From contig NZ_MVFY01000002.1 in the NCBI RefSeq assembly GCF_002042885.1, forward strand, positions 1 to 64,000: a stretch of DNA of 64,000 nt, given 5' to 3'. The notes under the pieces were generated by a model. The model was not told the origin of the DNA. It saw nothing but the letters and a program-made list of their open reading frames with translations, and made no database searches. Position numbers and translations under genes: made by a program. The stretch is from Citrobacter portucalensis (lineage in GTDB: Bacteria; Pseudomonadota; Gammaproteobacteria; Enterobacterales; Enterobacteriaceae). This document shows, piece by piece, positions 59,362 to 64,000 of the stretch. Positions within the stretch are counted from its first letter, which is position 1; each line of letters opens with the position of its first letter.

Positions 59362-60000
59362 ATGGATGGTGCTAAAGATCTTGCAAAAGATATGCTCGAA
59401 GCTATTAACGTTGATGATTCTGGATTTATAGCTGCTTTGGCTAAAGGGCTTATATCATTTCCTGTGAGTATGGGATATCTGGCCTACGATTTTATGGATA
59501 CAGAACATCGCAGAACGAATGAAGATAATAAATACAGGTTTGCCAGACTTCTTAATAAAGCAAAGTTAAATAAGGAGTTGATAGGTCAGGTTATTGATAT
59601 TTTTATTAGTGATTTTTCTTCGCGACTGGACGTTGCTTTAATGACAGAGAAAATTGTTGGGAGTAGTGCTGGAAGGATAATTTTCTCAGAGCTAACTGGC
59701 GTTAAAATTGGGGCTGTTATTTCTAATCGGTTAGTCACAGCATTTTTTTCAGGTGCTCTTATAGGCTCGCTTCTTACTTTGGGAGCGGAAGTATCCAGAG
59801 CAATCTATACATCTCGCTATCTGGCTGCAAGGAGTCCGGGTAATTATCAGAAATTGAAAGATATGGGGGATCTGGATCTGCTTTATTTTCTGATAGAAGA
59901 TCTTGTTTCACCTTTTGAAAAAGCAATTGAACTTCACAAAGCAAATGAAGTGTTTTTAATGAGGTTTGCCAATGTTTTCTGGACGGTTTGGGAAGTTTAG
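59362..60000 (+). CDS. Candidate pore-type T6SS effector, 212 residues, unrecognised
   Basis: Start at 59362 because AAAGGA lies 6 bases upstream; in-frame starts at 59326 (TTG) and 59338 are weaker. Residues 22-44 are hydrophobic with Gly/Ser/Pro. Residues 98-143 form a long Gly/Ser/Ala-rich hydrophobic region (SSAGRIIFSELTG, IGAVISNRLVTAFFSGALIG, SLLTLGAEVS) flanked by charged helices. There is no signal peptide, as expected for a T6SS-delivered protein. The layout recalls the Serratia pore-forming effector Ssp6, of similar length, but I have not aligned them. A small membrane protein overlaps its 3' end. AT-rich and codon use unlike the tss genes. Confidence 0.6.
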   Translation: MDGAKDLAKDMLEAINVDDSGFIAALAKGLISFPVSMGYLAYDFMDTEHRRTNEDNKYRFARLLNKAKLNKELIGQVIDIFISDFSSRLDVALMTEKIVGSSAGRIIFSELTGVKIGAVISNRLVTAFFSGALIGSLLTLGAEVSRAIYTSRYLAARSPGNYQKLKDMGDLDLLYFLIEDLVSPFEKAIELHKANEVFLMRFANVFWTVWEV

Positions 60001-60217
60001 AGAAATAACTATATATTTAATGTATTATTTTTCATATCTGCTAGGGAATATTTTATGCATGTTTGGTATTGCCTTTTCTATTTGGTTTTTCTTCATTTCT
60101 GACGATGGGTTTAGATATTTATGGGGCATGGGGAATTTTTTATTGATCGTTTTAGGGTATTTTGTGATGAAATTTGGCTGGCCTCATGTGCGTAGTAATT
60201 GGGATGATTATCTGTAA
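59972..60217 (+). CDS. Small multi-pass membrane protein, candidate immunity protein
   Basis: 81 residues. Start at 59972 with GAGG 9 bases upstream; it overlaps the preceding gene by 29 bases in another frame, so translation is probably coupled. Two strong membrane segments (about 12-43, rich in Y, F, L, I; and 53-68) and a charged end (HVRSNWDDYL). Inner-membrane location fits an immunity protein against a pore-forming effector. No family recognised. Its reality is supported by ribosome site, overlap and consistent hydrophobic pattern. Confidence 0.58.
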   Translation: MFSGRFGKFREITIYLMYYFSYLLGNILCMFGIAFSIWFFFISDDGFRYLWGMGNFLLIVLGYFVMKFGWPHVRSNWDDYL

Positions 60218-60305
60218 TTTTTTATTTAATGGGAAACTGTGCCGATCAGTTTTTATTATGATTTTATAAGCGCATAAATATAGTTTATTAAATAGCGTTA
60301 ACTCT

Positions 60306-60473
60306 ATGAATATGGAACTAACAACATCAGGGCCTACGCTTAACCGCTACAGCTTAACGATCCCTTCATGCCCGTATGCACTGGATGTGTTGCGTTTTGA
60401 GGGACTGGAGCAGTTAAGCGTTCTCTACCATTATTCAGTCCGTTTCATCAGTAGTATTGAGTTTGAGTTATGA
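60306..60473 (+). pseudogene. Remnant of a vgrG 5' end (55 codons)
   Basis: This frame encodes TLNRYSLTIPSCPYALDV, then LRFEGLEQLSVLYHYSVRF, then a TGA. The intact vgrG at 61654 encodes TLNRYQLYIPSCKSILDV, then INFNGTEEMSSLYRYVVHF at the same distance from its start. The alignment is gap-free over about 37 residues and then ends. It is therefore the head of a different vgrG allele, truncated, not a recent copy. It sits directly before the two unrecognised genes 60497-61600. Confidence 0.85.
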
Positions 60474-60496
60474 AGAGCGAATGACTCTGGAGTTTA

Positions 60497-61192
60497 ATGA
60501 TGAGTAAACGTAACGATATTATTGAACCTTCCGAGTGGACATTGGATCGTAAAACAGGGCTTGTTTATAGCGAAATATTGGGATGGATAGATATAGGCCA
60601 TGCACAGGGAAGTGATATTAAAAACCTACTGTCAGATATAAAACGAGGTGAATCAAGTAGTGATGGTTATTATGAAGTCACCTATAGCCAAAAGATGTTT
60701 GTAAATCATCGCCAGTTTGGTACAGGAAAGTTTGTTAAGTGGCGTATCAAACAAGGTTTATCTGCATGTGAGAAAAATAGCGTTGCGTTAGCCATGATGA
60801 TGACGACGGCACGCTTGTTTGAAAGTTTGCAATCTAATTGGTGTTTTAGTTGGTATACCGACAGTGGATTTAGCGGTGAGGATCTTACCTCCGATCTTTT
60901 AGGCTTCTACCGGGCAATCCTTCCTTCAGACTATCAGTCAAGACTGAGGCTTGTCAGTAAAGAGCAGGCCCTGAGTAGATGGGATTATTATGGGCCGATA
61001 GGCAATTATAAAAATAAAGGATTTTTACCATTACTGTTTCCAGCCCCCAAGGATAACTGTGCTGTCCATAAACCCTATAAGGGGCAGCTGCCTTCATTTA
61101 TGACATGGGTGCAACCGTGGAGTGATTTCACTTCTGGTCGGGTAGATATTATCGCCGGGGATGGCGGTTATTATTCATTTTTGTCGAGGTGA
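60497..61192 (+). CDS. Unrecognised 231-residue cargo protein between vgrG remnant and vgrG
   Basis: Soluble, no signal peptide, no long hydrophobic region. The start at 60497 (or 60500) has GGAG at 60489. Notable segments: EILGWIDIGHAQGSDI (His after Asp), WCFSWYTDSGFSGEDLTSDL and GFYRAILPSDYQSRL, and a C terminus rich in aromatic residues (FMTWVQPWSDFTSGRVDI). The DxGHA and SGFSGEDL-SD-LGFY pattern vaguely recalls DUF4056-type proteins; low confidence. It is 24 bases after the vgrG remnant stop and 3' overlaps the next gene region closely. AT-rich compared with the core. A T6SS cargo effector is possible. Confidence 0.6.
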   Translation: MMSKRNDIIEPSEWTLDRKTGLVYSEILGWIDIGHAQGSDIKNLLSDIKRGESSSDGYYEVTYSQKMFVNHRQFGTGKFVKWRIKQGLSACEKNSVALAMMMTTARLFESLQSNWCFSWYTDSGFSGEDLTSDLLGFYRAILPSDYQSRLRLVSKEQALSRWDYYGPIGNYKNKGFLPLLFPAPKDNCAVHKPYKGQLPSFMTWVQPWSDFTSGRVDIIAGDGGYYSFLSR

Positions 61193-61198
61193 ATGGTA

Positions 61199-61600
61199 AT
61201 GAGCTACTATAAAATAATACTGGTGATGATTGTTTTGATTTTCTTGTCACCGCTGTTAATACCCTGGCCAGATAAATTAGAATATCGGGAAAGCGATCTT
61301 TTTGACTACTATTTCTATACTGATGTTGATATCAAGCAGGCTCCAAGGATATCAAATGATTATTACTTTGAATATATTTCTCCTGATGGAAGTACACGGG
61401 AAACAAATCTTATTGTTTTTCGCGGTGGTGATGTAGGAATTGTTCGTAATTATCTAACAGGTCTTGGCTTTCACCTTTATGATTATAGTGATAATGGAAG
61501 AGAAGAACTTTGGATATCAAATGATAATCGTCGATTTACTTTTTCTATTGTTACTAACAAGAAAAAAGATTTGGTCAGTTTAATAAAAACAATGCGTTGA
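61199..61600 (+). CDS. Membrane-anchored small protein, candidate partner of the 60497 gene
   Basis: 133 residues from the ATG at 61199; the ATG at 61193 is too close to the GAGG at 61186. One N-terminal hydrophobic segment (about 5-22: ILVMIVLIFLSPLLI) acts as signal anchor or uncleaved signal. The rest is a periplasmic-type domain with mixed strand composition and many Tyr and Asp. It begins 6 bases after the stop of the preceding gene. By position and topology it could be immunity against a periplasmic-acting effector encoded by that gene. No family recognised. Confidence 0.58.
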   Translation: MSYYKIILVMIVLIFLSPLLIPWPDKLEYRESDLFDYYFYTDVDIKQAPRISNDYYFEYISPDGSTRETNLIVFRGGDVGIVRNYLTGLGFHLYDYSDNGREELWISNDNRRFTFSIVTNKKKDLVSLIKTMR

Positions 61601-61653
61601 AGGTAGGTTTTGTTCTGGAAGTGACTCTTTATAATATTACAGGGGGTAAATAT

Positions 61654-64000
61654 ATGGGAATGAGTGAATCACTTGACGGTGGGATGTCATTTATATCTGA
61701 AAATACGCTGAATCGCTATCAATTGTATATCCCTTCATGTAAATCGATACTGGATGTTATTAACTTTAATGGTACAGAGGAAATGAGTTCGCTGTATCGA
61801 TACGTAGTACACTTTTCCAGCCAGGATAAAGATATTGCGGCCGAATCGATACTTAGAAAATCAACGACATTGACTATGGGAATGGGGAAGTTAAGTGAGT
61901 TAACTGCCCGTAAAATGGTACATGGTATTGTGACATCTTTCCATCGTATCAGTGGTTCAAAAGACCAGGCAATTTATCAGATAATCATTGAACCCTTTGT
62001 CGCGTTGCTGAAAAACCAATTTCGTACACACCGTTTTTTTATTAATATGTCAGTTCCGGAAGTTGTTACTCAAATTTTACAAGAGCATGGTTTAAAAGAC
62101 TGGGAATATAATTTTGATTTAGTAATGGAATATCCCAAAAGAGAGCAAATTAATCAGTATCAGGAGAGTGATCTGGTTTTTATTGAACGCCTGCTCTCTG
62201 AAGTTGGGATTTTCTTCTTCTTTAGGCTTCAGACTGATGCTGGCACTGAGGTGATCTATTTTGCTGACAAACAAAGCGCATGGGAGTTTGGCAAAACATT
62301 ACCGCTGAATAGTCCCTCCGGAATGAATGACAATGGCATCGACTCAGTCTGGGATATTCAGTTCCAACAGTCTGCGGTGCAGGCATCGGTTACTGCCGGG
62401 GATTATAACCATCGCCAGGCTCAGAAAATATTATTTTCTGCACAAACTGATATGACTTACGGTGAAGGTGACGAGGTGACTTACGGGGATGTTTACCACT
62501 ATCGCCCACGCCATCTTGAAACGGGTGATAAGGTTTCGCCGGCGCCTGAGACAGGGAATTTTTGGGCGCGTCTGGAACATGAGCGTTATCTCTCCTCACA
62601 AGCGACAATCTCTGGATTATCAACCGATGTAAGCCTCAGCCCGGCTCAGGTCCTGAATATTACGGAATCCACTCCTGTCCCAACGCTTCCTGTCAGTGTG
62701 CGTAACAGCTTGCTGGTTACGGCGGTTTCATTCAGCGCAAGCCGAAAGGAAGCGCTACAAGTGGTGTTGATGGCGACCATTTACAGTGAAACGCGCTGTT
62801 GGAGACCTCCACTCAAATCGCGCCCAGTGATTAGCGGCACACTAATGGCACGTGTTTCAAGCCCGAAAAAGAATGATGAATATGCTCATTTAAATCAGAG
62901 CGGGCTTTATTGGGTTAAGTTTGATGCGGATCGCGATGATAAACAACAGGGCTACGAAAGTATGCCGGTACGCCTTGCCAAACCCTACGGCGGCGACACT
63001 TATGGTATTCACTTCCCGCTGATACAGGGCACAGAAGTGGCGGTGGCGTTCCATGAAGGGGACCCGGACCGGCCCTATATCGCGCATGCGCTGCATGACT
63101 CCCGGCATCCGGACCACGTGACACAGGCAAACCATACCCGCAACGTCATCCGCACGCCCGCGAACAACAAGCTGCGCATGGAGGACAAACGGGGTGAGGA
63201 GCACGTCAAGCTCAGCACCGAGTACGGCGGGAAGACGCAGCTTAATCTGGGGCATAACGTGGATGCGGGACGTGCGCTGCGGGGAGAGGGGGCCGAGCTG
63301 CGCACAGACGACTGGGTGGCGGTACGCGGAGGTAAAGGGGTTTTTATCACTTCGGACAGGCAGAGTGATGCTTCGGACAGGATGCTGGAGATGAAAAATG
63401 CTGCCGCGCAAATGGTTCAGGCGCTGTCTGTGAGTGATGTCCTTGCGAATGCTGCCGATATCGCACAGGCCTGGCCGGCAGATTCAGATACAGCAAAGGC
63501 ACTGAATACAGCGTTAAACAATCTTACTCAGCCAGGGATTGTGCTCAATGCACCGGAGCACATAAGCATCAGTAGTCCGAAGTCGGTGCGTCTGTCGTCC
63601 GGCAGTGAAAGCGTGGGGCTGGTCGCGGGTGGTAATACAGATATCAGCGTGATGAAGAAATTTACTGCCGTGGCGGGGGAAGCCATCAGTCTGCTGGCCC
63701 TGAAGCTGGGTATACGGTTATTTGCCGCAAAGGGGAAGGTTGAAATCCAGGCCCAGGATGACGGGATAGATGCCGTGGCAAAAAAGGACATTACCGTCAC
63801 AAGCGTGGAGGGCAAAGTGGTGGTGACGGCAGCCGACGAGCTGGTGCTGAACTGCGGAGGAGCCTATATCAAACTCAGCGGCGGAAATGTGGAGATAGGC
63901 TGTCCGAAAAATATTCTGCTCAAATCTATCAGCGTGCAGAAATTAATGGCTGCTGATTATGACCTGCCAAAACCAGAGTTACCGAAAGGATTTAATGATT
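61654..64000 (+). CDS. vgrG: T6SS spike protein VgrG (TssI), truncated by the window edge
   Basis: Open from 61654 to the window end (782 codons, no stop). Ribosome site AGGGGGT. N-terminal gp27/gp44-like domain (about 1-370), gp5 OB-fold (about 385-480: SGLYWVKFDADRDD; QGTEVAVAFHEGDPDRPYI), the linker ELRTDDWVAVRGGKGVFITSD and a DUF2345 extension (about 580-770: GIVLNAPEHISISSPKSVRL; KDITVTSVEGKVVVTAADEL). The end (DLPKPELPKGFND) begins a C-terminal tail whose function lies outside the window. The 5' third is AT-rich and matches the cargo genes, whereas the part from about 62900 on is GC-rich. Confidence 0.95.
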   Translation, partial: MGMSESLDGGMSFISENTLNRYQLYIPSCKSILDVINFNGTEEMSSLYRYVVHFSSQDKDIAAESILRKSTTLTMGMGKLSELTARKMVHGIVTSFHRISGSKDQAIYQIIIEPFVALLKNQFRTHRFFINMSVPEVVTQILQEHGLKDWEYNFDLVMEYPKREQINQYQESDLVFIERLLSEVGIFFFFRLQTDAGTEVIYFADKQSAWEFGKTLPLNSPSGMNDNGIDSVWDIQFQQSAVQASVTAGDYNHRQAQKILFSAQTDMTYGEGDEVTYGDVYHYRPRHLETGDKVSPAPETGNFWARLEHERYLSSQATISGLSTDVSLSPAQVLNITESTPVPTLPVSVRNSLLVTAVSFSASRKEALQVVLMATIYSETRCWRPPLKSRPVISGTLMARVSSPKKNDEYAHLNQSGLYWVKFDADRDDKQQGYESMPVRLAKPYGGDTYGIHFPLIQGTEVAVAFHEGDPDRPYIAHALHDSRHPDHVTQANHTRNVIRTPANNKLRMEDKRGEEHVKLSTEYGGKTQLNLGHNVDAGRALRGEGAELRTDDWVAVRGGKGVFITSDRQSDASDRMLEMKNAAAQMVQALSVSDVLANAADIAQAWPADSDTAKALNTALNNLTQPGIVLNAPEHISISSPKSVRLSSGSESVGLVAGGNTDISVMKKFTAVAGEAISLLALKLGIRLFAAKGKVEIQAQDDGIDAVAKKDITVTSVEGKVVVTAADELVLNCGGAYIKLSGGNVEIGCPKNILLKSISVQKLMAADYDLPKPELPKGFND

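Noticed and set aside
1-64000. CRISPR arrays, tRNA or rRNA genes, insertion sequences and prophage genes
   Set aside because: No direct repeats with regular spacers, no tRNA cloverleaf or rRNA sequence and no transposase or phage structural reading frames were seen. The tail-like T6SS genes are not phage.

Overview
The window is chromosomal DNA of an enteric bacterium of the Escherichia/Salmonella/Citrobacter group. Nearly every protein in the first 50 kb reads as a close relative of an E. coli K-12 protein, in the K-12 neighbourhood order (zupT-ygiD-ygiCB-tolC-nudF-yqiB-cpdA-yqiA-parE-ygiN-mdaB-qseCB-ygiW-parC-plsC-ftsP-ygiQ-dkgA-yqhDC-yghB-metC-exbBD-yghZ-yghX-yghW-hybOABCDEFG-yghU-gss), and REP-type palindromes sit in several gaps. 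The differences from K-12 (an extra TrkG-type potassium channel, a HIT/anion transporter pair, a chemoreceptor, an intact yghX, a YdeP paralogue and a type VI secretion locus after gss) make a Citrobacter-like genome the best guess. That is inference, not a measured identification.

Region by region. 1-5.8 kb: a small membrane protein, ZupT metal uptake, YgiD dioxygenase, the YgiC/YgiB pair and TolC. 5.8-10.3 kb: a tightly packed plus-strand run nudF-yqiB-cpdA-yqiA-parE (ADP-ribose hydrolysis, cAMP breakdown, an esterase, topoisomerase IV subunit B). 10.3-18.7 kb: quinone redox enzymes YgiN/MdaB, the QseBC two-component system with divergent ygiW, ParC, PlsC and FtsP. 18.7-30.2 kb: a TrkG-like channel, radical-SAM YgiQ, a HIT protein with a DASS transporter, the DkgA/YqhD aldehyde reductases with their activator YqhC, the DedA protein YghB and MetC. 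30.4-37.5 kb: ExbBD behind a Fur-like box, three unrecognised small genes, YghZ, an intact YghX-type hydrolase, a chemoreceptor behind a FliA-like promoter, and YghW. 37.7-44.3 kb: the complete hydrogenase-2 operon with its maturation genes. 44.4-49.8 kb: YghU, a YdeP-type molybdopterin oxidoreductase and bifunctional glutathionylspermidine synthetase/amidase.

From 50.2 kb to the right edge lies one end of a type VI secretion system: tssB-tssC-tssK-tssL-tagL-hcp, a strong terminator, tssH (clpV), a second terminator, then an AT-rich cargo stretch and a vgrG that runs off the window. TssB/C form the sheath, Hcp the tube, TssK links baseplate to membrane complex, TssL and TagL anchor the machine in the envelope, and ClpV recycles the sheath. 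The order, the three-membrane-segment OmpA protein TagL and a Fur-like box over a perfect TATAAT hexamer before tssB resemble the Sci-1 type system described in enteroaggregative E. coli. tssA, tssE, tssF, tssG, tssJ and tssM are not here and would be expected downstream.

The most novel part is 59.3-61.65 kb. It holds (i) a 212-residue protein with a long Gly/Ser-rich hydrophobic segment, overlapped by an 81-residue multi-pass membrane protein, which looks like a pore-type effector with its immunity protein; (ii) a 55-codon remnant of the 5' end of another vgrG, stopped by a nonsense codon; and (iii) two unrecognised genes, one soluble and one membrane-anchored, between that remnant and the intact vgrG. 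This is the layout expected from repeated vgrG-linked cargo exchange.
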